Of a stretch of DNA of 28,790 nt, positions 6,916 through 14,748 are shown piece after piece. Location of the stretch: contig JAGDVT010000050.1 in the NCBI GenBank assembly GCA_023255765.1, positions 1-28,790 of the forward strand, in the 5' to 3' direction. Positions within the stretch are counted from its first letter, which is position 1; each line of letters opens with the position of its first letter. The stretch is from Candidatus Paceibacter sp. GTDB taxonomy: Bacteria > Patescibacteriota > Minisyncoccia > UBA6257 > HR35. Under the pieces are notes generated by a model. It did no database searches. It was not told the DNA's origin and saw only the letters and a list, made by a program, of their open reading frames with translations. The position numbers and the translations under genes were made by a program.

Positions 6916-9366
6916 ATGAACTTTATTCAGGAATTTATTACAAGCCATAAAATAGCATTTTCTCCCACTATAGTTTACTTATCTGGTTTTTTAACAGGAA
7001 TTTTAGGTTTTATTGTAATATATTTTGGCCTTTTGCTTATTAAAAGATATTTAGAATATCAAAAAATAAAATTATCATTAAATTATTCTCTGCTTTTAGT
7101 TGAACTACCCAAATATCATTATTTGCCAAAAACAGAAACACCAACAAAAGTAGTAGAAGAAATAAATGATTTCGAAAACTTTTTAAATTCTTTAAGTAAT
7201 ATAAAAAATCCTATTATTTTTGAAATAGCCACTCCACACTCTGGAGAAGAAATATTTTTTTATGTAGCTGTGCCCAAAAAACATGTTCAACAAATGCAAA
7301 AATCAATACGAAGTTTTTGGCCAGGATCAGAAGTTATTTTAGTAGAAGAAGATTATAATATATTTAATCCAGAAGGAGTGGTTTTAGGTTCTTATGTCAC
7401 ACTAAAAAATCATTATTTTAGGCCTATAAAAACCTATAAAGAAATAGCATTAGGGAATATTGATACATTAGATTCCTTTTTAGCAGCTTTTAATAAGTTA
7501 AAAAAAGAAGGCGAAGGTTTGGCTTATCAAGTTATTATAAAACCATTAGGGAGTAAAGAAGTGAAGAAAATTAAAAAAATAATAAATAAAATGAAAGAAG
7601 GTAAAAGCTTTGAGGAAGCTTTAAGTCACAAAGAATATCTTGAAATTTTTCAAAGCAAAGAGGAGAAAGAAAAGAAAGAAATGGAAGAGAAGAAAAAACC
7701 GGTTGATGAATATCTTATAAAAAACATAGAAAATAAAATGACAAAACCCTTTTTTGAAGTTAATATAAGGATTTTAATGTCTGCTAATAATATATTTGAT
7801 GGAGAAGAAATAATATCAACAGTAGAATCAGCATTTCATCAATTTATAAATCCTGGTATTAATGAATTTGTAATAAATAGAGTAAAAGGTAGAAAACTTT
7901 CAAATCTTATATACGAATTTTCCTTTAGATTATTTAACAAAGCACAAAGAGTAATATTAAATTCAGAAGAAATAGCATCAATTATACATTTTCCTACGTC
8001 TCATTCAAAATCTCCTATAATTCATTGGTTAGCAGCAAGAAGTGCGCCTCCGCCTTCCAATTTACCTTTAGAAGGAGTAATTTTGGGAGAGAGCACTTAT
8101 CAAGGAAATAGAGTATTGGTTAGAATTAAAAGAAATGACAGAAGAAGGCATATTTATGTAATAGGGCAAACAGGTACCGGTAAAACAACTTTGTTAAAAA
8201 ATATAGCTATGCAAGATATGGAAAATGGAGATGGAATTTGCTTTATTGATCCCCATGGAGATGTGGCCCAAGAATTATTAGGATTAATTCCTACAAATAG
8301 AATAGATGACTTAATTTATTTCTCCCCAGGAGATATTAGGAGGCCTATAGGTTTAAATATATTAGAATATGATCCAAATTACCCAGAGCAAAAAACATTT
8401 ATTATTAACACATTAATTGAAATAATAGACAAGCTTTATAACCTACAAATAACAGGAGGACCTATGTTTGAACAATATTTAAGAAATGCCTTGCTTTTAA
8501 TAATGGATGATCCTTCTTGGGGTTTTACCTTACTTGAAGTATCTCGTGTATTTGTAGATAGAAGATTTAGAGAAGAACTATTAACTAAATGCAAAAACTA
8601 CCCTGTTGTAGAATTTTGGACAAAACAAGCACCTGTTGTAGGTGGAGAGCTTTCTTTAGAAAATATGATAACTTGGATAACATCTAAATTAAATCCATTT
8701 ATTACTAATGATTTTGTAAGGCCTATAATAGCACAGCCAAAATCTAGTTTAGATTTTAGACAGATAATGGATAACAAAAAAATATTAATAGTAAATCTTT
8801 CAAAAGGTAAAATAGGAGAAACAAGTGCGTATTTATTAGGTATGATTTTAGTTGCAAAAATACTTTCTGCTACATTTTCCAGGGTTGATATACCAGAAGA
8901 ACAAAGAAAAGATTTTTATCTTTTTATTGATGAGTTTCAAAACTTCGCTTTTAAAGGAATATCATCAATTTTATCTGAAGCAAGAAAATATAGATTGTCT
9001 ATGGTTTTAGCGCATCAATATATAAAGCAATTACCAGAAGAAATAGCAGCAGCAGTCTTTGGTAATGTTGGTACCATAATGTGCTTTAGAGTAGGTACTG
9101 AAGATGCTGACTTTCTTGAAAAACAATTTGCTCCTATTTTTACCAAAGTTGATTTAGTAAATATACCCAATTACCATCTATATTTAAAGCTCTTGATAGA
9201 TGGATATGTTTCTGATCCTTTTAATATAAAAACTTTACCTCCTAAAACACCAAATTTAGAATTAGCAGAAAGAGCAAAAGAAATTAGTTTTCTTAGATAT
9301 GGTAGACCTCTTGAAGAAATAGAAAAAGAAATAGAAGAAAGGTATAAACATGTGAAAACTTTTTAA
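6916..9366 (+). CDS. Membrane-anchored VirD4/TraD/HerA-like DNA-translocase ATPase
   Basis: An 816-residue protein with one transmembrane helix near the N-terminus (about residues 18-44). A roughly 370-residue region follows, with a charged helical stretch near residues 245-265. The C-terminal half is a RecA-like motor: Walker A IGQTGTGKTTLL (Lys at 423), the family-typical FIDPHGD that follows, Walker B LFIDEFQNF (about 668-676), and a downstream SMVLAHQYIKQLPE segment typical of type IV coupling proteins and related FtsK/HerA motors. Family knowledge suggests DNA or protein-DNA transport across the inner membrane. No relaxase, VirB4 or other type IV secretion gene is in view, so a conjugation role is not supported here. 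It follows the 6523 gene with no gap and ends convergent with rlmD, sharing a TTAA stop overlap (9363-9366). Confidence 0.85.
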   Translation: MNFIQEFITSHKIAFSPTIVYLSGFLTGILGFIVIYFGLLLIKRYLEYQKIKLSLNYSLLLVELPKYHYLPKTETPTKVVEEINDFENFLNSLSNIKNPIIFEIATPHSGEEIFFYVAVPKKHVQQMQKSIRSFWPGSEVILVEEDYNIFNPEGVVLGSYVTLKNHYFRPIKTYKEIALGNIDTLDSFLAAFNKLKKEGEGLAYQVIIKPLGSKEVKKIKKIINKMKEGKSFEEALSHKEYLEIFQSKEEKEKKEMEEKKKPVDEYLIKNIENKMTKPFFEVNIRILMSANNIFDGEEIISTVESAFHQFINPGINEFVINRVKGRKLSNLIYEFSFRLFNKAQRVILNSEEIASIIHFPTSHSKSPIIHWLAARSAPPPSNLPLEGVILGESTYQGNRVLVRIKRNDRRRHIYVIGQTGTGKTTLLKNIAMQDMENGDGICFIDPHGDVAQELLGLIPTNRIDDLIYFSPGDIRRPIGLNILEYDPNYPEQKTFIINTLIEIIDKLYNLQITGGPMFEQYLRNALLLIMDDPSWGFTLLEVSRVFVDRRFREELLTKCKNYPVVEFWTKQAPVVGGELSLENMITWITSKLNPFITNDFVRPIIAQPKSSLDFRQIMDNKKILIVNLSKGKIGETSAYLLGMILVAKILSATFSRVDIPEEQRKDFYLFIDEFQNFAFKGISSILSEARKYRLSMVLAHQYIKQLPEEIAAAVFGNVGTIMCFRVGTEDADFLEKQFAPIFTKVDLVNIPNYHLYLKLLIDGYVSDPFNIKTLPPKTPNLELAERAKEISFLRYGRPLEEIEKEIEERYKHVKTF

Positions 9367-10676
9367 ATTTTATTCTTTCTTTCTAAAATTAGTAAAGATT
9401 CCATATGTGGGGTATTAGGATAAAAATCATATCCTATTATTTTCTTTATTTTATACTTATCTTTTAAAAAAAGAAAATCTCTAGCTTGAGTGATGGGGTT
9501 ACAAGATAAATAAACAATTAAATTGGGTAAATTATCCAAAATTATATTGATAACCTTTTTATGTAAACCAGAACGAGGTGGATCTAAAACTAATATATCT
9601 GTGTCTTTTAAAAATTCAATTGATAATTTTTCGGCTGGACTTTCTAGACAATCAAAGTTTTTTATTTCATTAATTTGGGCATTAATTTTTGCATAATTTA
9701 CTGAGTTTTTCTCAATTTCAACCCCTATAATTTTTTTTGCAAATTTATTTAAGTTTAAAATAATACTTCCTACGCCGCTATATAATTCTATTATTTTGTT
9801 AACTTCATTTATATTTTCTTTTATATCTTTTAAGCATTCATTGAATAGCTGAATATTATTTTGGAAAAAACATCTAAAATCGTAAAATATATCTAATTCG
9901 CCTATTTTCTCTTTTAGAAAATCTTGCCCTTCTTTTTTTATAATTTCTGATACTACAAATGCCGGACTTTTAGGATCACTGTATACAAATATTAATCCTG
10001 ACAAGTTTTCTATCTTATCTAATGCTATTTTTGGAATTTTTTCTTTATTCATTAAAAATAAAACAGCTATTCTTTCGTTAAAACTCTTGCTTTCTCTGAT
10101 TGTTAAACCTTTTAAATAGTTTATTGCATATTTCTCAATGTTGAGATAGTCTAAAATTTTTAAGGCTATTTTATTCATAAATTCACTTGCTAAAATACAG
10201 CCTTTTTCTAATATATATTTTTCATTCTTGCTTCCTCTTTTGTAAAAAGCTAAATAAATTTTTTTATTATCTGTACTAAAAGAAAATTCCATTTTGGTCC
10301 TATACCCATAAATCAAAGGTGATGGTATAAATTTATCAATGTCTATTGTTTCTCTAGCGATTTGATAATATATTTCTTTTAATAGGGCTTTTTTAAGTTG
10401 AATTTGAAATTCATAATCAAAAGTTTGCCAGGGAGAACATGAAAGATAATGCTCCTCCTGTTCCCTTATTCTAAATGGAGAGCTTTCAGTAATTTCTATA
10501 AGCTCTGCTTCTATATAATTTTTTTTCTCTTTTAAAATCTTAACCCTAGCAACTTCATTTGGTAAGATACCATAGCAGAAGACAACTTTACCATTCCATT
10601 TACCCAATGATTTTCCCTCAGGTACTATTTTTGTAAATTCTACTTCTATAATTTTGTTTTTCTCTACTTGCTTCAT
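9363..10676 (-). CDS. rlmD: RNA uracil-5-methyltransferase of the RlmD/TrmA family
   Basis: SAM-dependent enzyme forming 5-methyluridine in rRNA or tRNA; the target (23S U1939, U747 or tRNA U54) cannot be settled by sight. An N-terminal TRAM RNA-binding domain (about residues 1-60) is followed by the catalytic fold: SAM motif IIELYSGVGSI, LVLDPPRSGLHKK, the nucleophile C392 in YLSCNPITQARD, and the late MESLLILER with the likely general base Glu. The iron-sulfur cysteines of E. coli RlmD (three clustered plus one distant) are mostly missing: only C80 (LSCSPWQ) and C160 (KGCILAS) align, so a 4Fe-4S cluster is unlikely. The length of 437 is normal. It is divergent from nusG; a minus-strand TATAAA (10689-10694) lies 12 nt before its ATG. 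Confidence 0.85.
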   Translation of the reverse strand: MKQVEKNKIIEVEFTKIVPEGKSLGKWNGKVVFCYGILPNEVARVKILKEKKNYIEAELIEITESSPFRIREQEEHYLSCSPWQTFDYEFQIQLKKALLKEIYYQIARETIDIDKFIPSPLIYGYRTKMEFSFSTDNKKIYLAFYKRGSKNEKYILEKGCILASEFMNKIALKILDYLNIEKYAINYLKGLTIRESKSFNERIAVLFLMNKEKIPKIALDKIENLSGLIFVYSDPKSPAFVVSEIIKKEGQDFLKEKIGELDIFYDFRCFFQNNIQLFNECLKDIKENINEVNKIIELYSGVGSIILNLNKFAKKIIGVEIEKNSVNYAKINAQINEIKNFDCLESPAEKLSIEFLKDTDILVLDPPRSGLHKKVINIILDNLPNLIVYLSCNPITQARDFLFLKDKYKIKKIIGYDFYPNTPHMESLLILERKNKI

Positions 10677-10696
10677 ATTTATTTTTTGTTTATAAT
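10668..10696 (+). promoter_or_regulatory. Putative nusG-rplK promoter
   Basis: TTGCTT (10668-10673) and TATAAT (10691-10696) are spaced by 17 nt, predicting a nusG leader of about 35 nt without a Shine-Dalgarno. The TATAAT overlaps the minus-strand TATAAA (10689-10694) proposed for rlmD, so the two divergent promoters probably interfere with each other. Confidence 0.5.
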
Positions 10697-10737
10697 TATT
10701 TTAGTTGAATTTTAAGAAATTAATTAAATTTTAAAAA

Positions 10738-11283
10738 ATGCCAAAACAGAAATTAAATTTGGGTAGAGCTTGGTATGCTATTCATACAGTCATTGGTTTT
10801 GAAGATATGGTAGCAGAGGCTATAATGAAAAGAGCCGAAGCTTTTGATATGAAAGATAAAATTTTTAATGTACTAGTACCAAAAGAAAAAGTGTGGGAAG
10901 TAAGAGGCGGTAAAAGAGAGCTTGTAGAAAAAAAACTTTATCCAGGCTATGTTTTTATAGATATGATAGTAACTGATGATTCATGGTATTTAGTTAGAAA
11001 TACACCAAAAGTAACAGGATTTATAGGTGCAGGGACAACGCCTTTGCCTGTAGATCAAAAAGAGATAGAAGAAATATTAAGAAGAGTAAAGTCAGAAGAA
11101 GCCCCTATTGAAATGGACATTAAAGTTAACGATTTGGTAGAAATTACACAAGGAGTTTTCAAGGGTTTACAAGGTAAAGTAGCTGAAGTAGATAAGGAGA
11201 AAGGAAGATTAAAGGTAGTAGTTTCTATATTCAATAGAGAAACACCAGTTGAAGTAGATTTTTTACAAGTTAAAAAATTATAA
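10738..11283 (+). CDS. nusG: Transcription elongation/antitermination factor NusG
   Basis: Binds RNA polymerase and tunes pausing, and can link transcription to translation. The NGN domain starts at residue 11 (RAWYAIHTVIGFED) and includes the conserved LYPGYVFIDM and VRNTPKVTGFIG stretches. The C-terminal KOW domain has the GVFKGLQGKV loop. The 181 residues match the family. The gene is followed by tandem stops (TAATAA) and, about 18 nt later, by rplK, the standard bacterial neighbour. secE, which usually precedes nusG, is not adjacent; rlmD on the opposite strand takes its place. Confidence 0.96.
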   Translation: MPKQKLNLGRAWYAIHTVIGFEDMVAEAIMKRAEAFDMKDKIFNVLVPKEKVWEVRGGKRELVEKKLYPGYVFIDMIVTDDSWYLVRNTPKVTGFIGAGTTPLPVDQKEIEEILRRVKSEEAPIEMDIKVNDLVEITQGVFKGLQGKVAEVDKEKGRLKVVVSIFNRETPVEVDFLQVKKL

Positions 11284-11301
11284 TAAAAAAACTTGATTAA
11301 A

Positions 11302-11724
11302 ATGGAAAAGCAAATAAAAGCGAAAGTTAAATTAATTATACCGGCAGGAGAAGCAACTCCAGCTCCTCCTATTGGTCCTTCTTTGGCTCAGTATGGAATT
11401 AATATTGGAGAATTTTGTAATAAGTTTAATGAGGCTTCTAAGGAATTTAAAGGAATAAAAATACCTGTAGAAATTACAATTTACGAAGACCGCTCTTTTG
11501 AATTTGTTCTTAAAAAACCTCCTGTTAGCTCTTTAATTAAAAAATATTTAGGTATTGAAAAAGGAAGCGGAGAAACAGGAAGAAAATTTGTAGGTAAGCT
11601 AACAAGAGAGGATTTAAGAAAAATAGCTGAAGAAAAGTTGCCAGATTTGAATACAGACGATATCGAAAAAGCAATAAAAATAGTAGAAGGAACAGCAAGA
11701 AGTATGGGTATTAAAGTAGAATAA
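11302..11724 (+). CDS. rplK: Large-subunit ribosomal protein uL11
   Basis: uL11 forms the base of the GTPase-associated centre and binds 23S rRNA helices 43/44. The N-terminal domain has IPAGEATPAPPIGPSLAQYG, with the proline-rich turn bound by thiostrepton-type drugs, and INIGEFCNKFN. The C-terminal RNA-binding domain has the GRKFVGKLTREDL and AIKIVEGTARSMGI stretches. I chose the ATG at 11302, giving 140 residues, close to the usual 141. The in-frame TTG at 11293 would only add Met-Ile-Lys and has no supporting Shine-Dalgarno. The usual next gene, rplA (uL1), does not follow: a hairpin terminator comes immediately after. Confidence 0.95.
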   Translation: MEKQIKAKVKLIIPAGEATPAPPIGPSLAQYGINIGEFCNKFNEASKEFKGIKIPVEITIYEDRSFEFVLKKPPVSSLIKKYLGIEKGSGETGRKFVGKLTREDLRKIAEEKLPDLNTDDIEKAIKIVEGTARSMGIKVE

Positions 11725-11739
11725 ATTTTTTTTTATAAA

Positions 11740-11764
11740 AAATAGGGGGTTAAACCCCCTATTT
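11740..11764. terminator. Bidirectional hairpin terminator between rplK and the M28 peptidase
   Basis: A perfect 10-bp inverted repeat, AAATAGGGGG and CCCCCTATTT, flanks a 5-nt loop (TTAAA). It is the only GC-rich hairpin I see in the window. The A/T-rich flanks give U-tracts on both strands, stronger on the minus strand. It lies exactly between two convergent genes, and the right arm overlaps the M28 stop codon, which supports use in both directions. Confidence 0.8.
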
Positions 11765-12644
11765 ATTTGAATAACCATTTTATTGCATTTAAAACCCCAT
11801 TTGCTATATTAGTTAAAAATTCTAAATTTATAGTTTCTATTGTGTCTGTTTCTTTGTGATAATGCTCATTCCTTATAAATGAAGTGTCTGTTATCATTAT
11901 AGCTGGGATGTTATAGTCCCAAAAATGCACATGATCACTTAGTCTTGTTATAGGAAATTCTCGCCCATTATTTTCCGTTATATATTTCACAACTTTAATT
12001 TTATTTTTGAATTCTTGTAAAAAAATATTGGAAATTCCTTCAGCATTTTTATTGCCTACTATAGCAATGAAATCATTCTTAAAGAATAGATATTTATATA
12101 AATATTTCCAATATTTGAACAAGTATATTTTCGGTATAGTAGTAATTACCCTTTTTGTATTTGTATAACCTATCATTTCTAATATTACAACATATTTTAC
12201 AGTAATATTTTTTTGTACTATAGAATTTACTAAATAATAACTTCCTAACATTCCATATTCTTCTAAATCAAAAAATACATACCATATTGAATAATCTTTA
12301 TTTGCAACATAAGAAGGAGTTATAATTTTCGAAATTTCTAAAAGAACAGAAACTCCGCTTGCATTATCATTTGCACCTGGTGAATTGATTACACTATCAT
12401 AATGAGCACCTATTAAAATGATAGGTTTATTTAATTCATCAGATTTAGCAATTATATTTACACCATACTGCTTGTTAAAATTTTCATCAAAATAAGGAAA
12501 TTTGTCTTCTTCTATTATATATCTATTGTCTTCTAATATTTTTTTAATGTAATTTTGTGCTTCAAAATAATTAAAGCTTTTAAAATGTCTCGGAGCTTTC
12601 GATAATATTTTTATATGTTCATACAATGCATCATACTCTATCAT
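11763..12644 (-). CDS. M28-family zinc peptidase (aminopeptidase-like)
   Basis: A 293-residue co-catalytic two-zinc peptidase. Metal and catalytic residues are visible: H81 and D83 in GAHYDSV, D93 in GANDNASG, E128/E129 in FDLEEYG, E156 in LEMIGY (Asp in many relatives), and H263 in the YHKETDT motif near the C-terminus. The family removes N-terminal residues from peptides, and some members are glutaminyl cyclases; specificity cannot be told here. There is no signal peptide, so it should act in the cytoplasm, perhaps on imported or recycled peptides. It is the only gene in the window with a textbook Shine-Dalgarno (AAGGAGGTGA, 12651-12660). It is divergent from tmk, with an inverted repeat in the shared promoter region. 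Confidence 0.87.
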   Translation of the reverse strand: MIEYDALYEHIKILSKAPRHFKSFNYFEAQNYIKKILEDNRYIIEEDKFPYFDENFNKQYGVNIIAKSDELNKPIILIGAHYDSVINSPGANDNASGVSVLLEISKIITPSYVANKDYSIWYVFFDLEEYGMLGSYYLVNSIVQKNITVKYVVILEMIGYTNTKRVITTIPKIYLFKYWKYLYKYLFFKNDFIAIVGNKNAEGISNIFLQEFKNKIKVVKYITENNGREFPITRLSDHVHFWDYNIPAIMITDTSFIRNEHYHKETDTIETINLEFLTNIANGVLNAIKWLFK

Positions 12645-12650
12645 TATTTA

Positions 12651-12660
12651 TCACCTCCTT
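12651..12660 (-). promoter_or_regulatory. Strong Shine-Dalgarno of the M28 peptidase
   Basis: AAGGAGGTGA on the minus strand is fully complementary to the usual 16S rRNA 3' end and lies 6 nt before the ATG at 12644. It confirms this start codon. No other gene start in the window has a comparable site. Confidence 0.85.
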
Positions 12661-12674
12661 TAGTTTTAGATATC

Positions 12675-12698
12675 TAAATAGTATTTTAACACTATTTA
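12675..12698. promoter_or_regulatory. Inverted repeat in the divergent M28/tmk promoter region (possible operator)
   Basis: TAAATAGT (12675-12682) and ACTATTTA (12691-12698) are perfect 8-bp inverted arms around an 8-nt spacer. The repeat covers the tmk -35 candidate and a minus-strand TAAAAT that could be the M28 -10. It could bind a dimeric regulator or fold in the M28 leader RNA. No regulator gene is nearby. Confidence 0.4.
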
Positions 12699-12713
12699 AA
12701 CTTTTGTTATAAT
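12686..12713 (+). promoter_or_regulatory. Putative leaderless tmk promoter
   Basis: TTAACA (12686-12691) and TATAAT (12708-12713) are separated by 16 nt. The -10 ends exactly 6 nt before the tmk ATG, placing the expected transcription start on the A of the start codon. This is the best leaderless candidate in the window. Confidence 0.6.
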
Positions 12714-12719
12714 TTAAAA

Positions 12720-13319
12720 ATGAAAGGCAAATTAATAATAATAGATGGAATAGATGGAAGCGGTACCACTACTCAAACTAAACTATTATATGAATTTTTA
12801 AAAGAAAATAAATTGAAAGTTTTTTTAACAAAAGAGCCCTATGATCAAGAAATAATAAAAATTTTAGCAAAGAATAAAAACGAACTAATAGATTTATTTT
12901 TATTTTTAGCTGATAGAGTAAAGCACTTTGAATTAATTAAAAAATATTTAGAAAAAAATTATATAGTAATAAGTGATAGAGGTTTCCCTTCTACTTTAGC
13001 ATACCAATTTTATGCAAGTAATTTAAAAAATGAAATTAAAGAAGATTTAGCCATATTTTTAAACCATTTAGCAATGAATCATATATATCCAGATTTAATT
13101 ATAATTTTAGATATAGAAGCAAAATTAGCTATAAAAAGATTAAAAATAAAAAATAAAAAAAGTGAAATAAGAAAATTCGAAAAAAAGGCTTATTTAGAAA
13201 AAGTAAGGGAAGGATTTTTATATTTTTCTAGAAAATTAAAATGGAAAATAATAGATAGTTCAAAGCCGATAGAAGTCGTTCATCAAGAAATAATAAAGGA
13301 AATTTTAAAAATTATATAA
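12720..13319 (+). CDS. tmk: Thymidylate kinase-like nucleotide kinase
   Basis: Phosphorylates dTMP to dTDP in DNA precursor synthesis. The 199-residue length and architecture fit TMK: a P-loop at residues 9-17 (DGIDGSGTT), the TKEPY segment after strand 2 matching the usual TREP, DRGFPSTLAYQF matching the DR(Y/H) motif, and LIIILDIEAKLAIKRL followed by a basic LID-like region. The P-loop is unusual: the invariant Walker A lysine reads Thr (T16; codon ACC), so GSGKTT becomes GSGTTT. I recall Thr at this place in some bacterial TMK homologues, but cannot confirm that this one is active on dTMP. It starts an apparent operon with gatB, whose ATG lies 1 nt after the tmk stop. Confidence 0.85.
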   Translation: MKGKLIIIDGIDGSGTTTQTKLLYEFLKENKLKVFLTKEPYDQEIIKILAKNKNELIDLFLFLADRVKHFELIKKYLEKNYIVISDRGFPSTLAYQFYASNLKNEIKEDLAIFLNHLAMNHIYPDLIIILDIEAKLAIKRLKIKNKKSEIRKFEKKAYLEKVREGFLYFSRKLKWKIIDSSKPIEVVHQEIIKEILKII

Positions 13320-13320
13320 A

Positions 13321-14748
13321 ATGGGGAAACTTATACCCAAAATAGGCTTAGAAATACATTTAGAACTTAATACAGAATCAAAAATGTTTTGCAGTTGTCC
13401 TAATGATTCTGGCGAAATTCATCCAAATACTAATATATGTGAAATATGCACAGGACAACCAGGGGTTTTGCCGGTTGTAAATAAAAAAGCAATTGAATAC
13501 GCAATTAAATTAGCAAAAGCACTAAATTGTAAAATAAATAATATTAGTTATTTTGCAAGAAAGAATTACTTTTATCCAGATTTGCCTAAAAATTATCAAA
13601 TTTCTCAATACGAACTACCATTAGCTACAAATGGTTATTTAGAATTTTATCTTAAAGGAGAATTTAAAAAGGTTAGGATTAGAAGAATCCATTTAGAAGA
13701 AGATACAGGCAAATTAATTCATTATAAAGACTATACATTGGTAGATTTTAATAGATCAGGAGTGCCGCTTTTGGAAATAGTTACAGAACCAGATATAAGG
13801 TCATCAGAAGAAGCTAAAGAATTTGTAGAAGAACTTATATTGATAATAAGATATTTAGGAGTTTCAAATGCAAGTCCTGAGAAAGGAGAAATAAGATTTG
13901 AGGCAAATTTAAGTGTAGGAGAAGAAGAAAAACTTGGTACTAAAGTTGAAATTAAAAATATAGGATCTATAAGATCTTTAAAAGATGCAATAGAATACGA
14001 AATTAAAAGGCAAATGAATTTATTAAAAAAGGGAGAAAAAATAATTCAAGAAACGAGAGGATTTGATGAAAATAAACGAATTACTTATACTCAAAGAATT
14101 AAAGAATACGAACAGGATTATAGATATTTTCCAGAACCAGATCTACCTTTATTAAAATTATCTGATGATTATATAAACAATATACCATTACCAGAATTGC
14201 CGATGCAGAAACGAGAAAGATATCTAAAAGAATTTAATTTAAAATTTAAAGAATCAGATATTTTAATAAAAAACAAACATCTAGCAGAATTTTTTGAGAA
14301 TGTAGTTTCCGAAGTAAAATACGAAAAAGATAAAGTAAAAATAGTTTACAATTTATTAGTAAATGATATGTTGGGTTTGTTAATGAAATATAATAAAAAT
14401 TTTGAAGATATTAAAATTGCTCCATCAGATTTTGCTGAATTAATTAATGAATATTTCGAAAATAAAATTAATATAAAAATTGTAAAGGACATATTAGAAA
14501 AAGTAGTTTTAGAAAACAAAGAAATTCGAGTATTATTAAAAGATAAAAAAATTATATTAGATCAGGGTGTAATAGAGAAAACAGTAGAAGAGGCTATCCT
14601 TGAAAATCCTAAAGCAATTGAAGATTTTAAAAAAGGTAAAAAAGAAGCAATACAATTTTTAATAGGGTATATAATGAAAAAAACAAAAGGTCAGGCCGAT
14701 ATTAACTTAACAAAAGAAATTTTAATTAAAAAATTAGAAAATGCTTAA
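13321..14748 (+). CDS. gatB: Asp/Glu-tRNA amidotransferase subunit B
   Basis: The tRNA-binding and kinase/transamidase subunit of GatCAB, which converts Glu-tRNA-Gln (and Asp-tRNA-Asn) to the amide form. The N-terminus has PKIGLEIHLEL, with the metal-binding Glu and His (E11, H13), and the four-cysteine zinc motif (FCSCP, then ICEICTG). Core motifs follow: ARKNYFYPDLPKNYQISQYE, IHLEEDTGK, DFNRSGVPLLEIVTEPD and DYRYFPEPDLP. The C-terminal GatB/YqeY helical domain carries GQADINLTKEIL. The 475 residues are full length. It is 1 nt after tmk and overlaps secF by 8 bp, suggesting coupled translation. gatA and gatC are not in the window. Confidence 0.96.
   Translation: MGKLIPKIGLEIHLELNTESKMFCSCPNDSGEIHPNTNICEICTGQPGVLPVVNKKAIEYAIKLAKALNCKINNISYFARKNYFYPDLPKNYQISQYELPLATNGYLEFYLKGEFKKVRIRRIHLEEDTGKLIHYKDYTLVDFNRSGVPLLEIVTEPDIRSSEEAKEFVEELILIIRYLGVSNASPEKGEIRFEANLSVGEEEKLGTKVEIKNIGSIRSLKDAIEYEIKRQMNLLKKGEKIIQETRGFDENKRITYTQRIKEYEQDYRYFPEPDLPLLKLSDDYINNIPLPELPMQKRERYLKEFNLKFKESDILIKNKHLAEFFENVVSEVKYEKDKVKIVYNLLVNDMLGLLMKYNKNFEDIKIAPSDFAELINEYFENKINIKIVKDILEKVVLENKEIRVLLKDKKIILDQGVIEKTVEEAILENPKAIEDFKKGKKEAIQFLIGYIMKKTKGQADINLTKEILIKKLENA

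Noticed and set aside
11293..11301. TTG start giving rplK three extra residues
   Set aside because: The ATG at 11302 gives the normal uL11 N-terminus and length, and there is no Shine-Dalgarno supporting the TTG.
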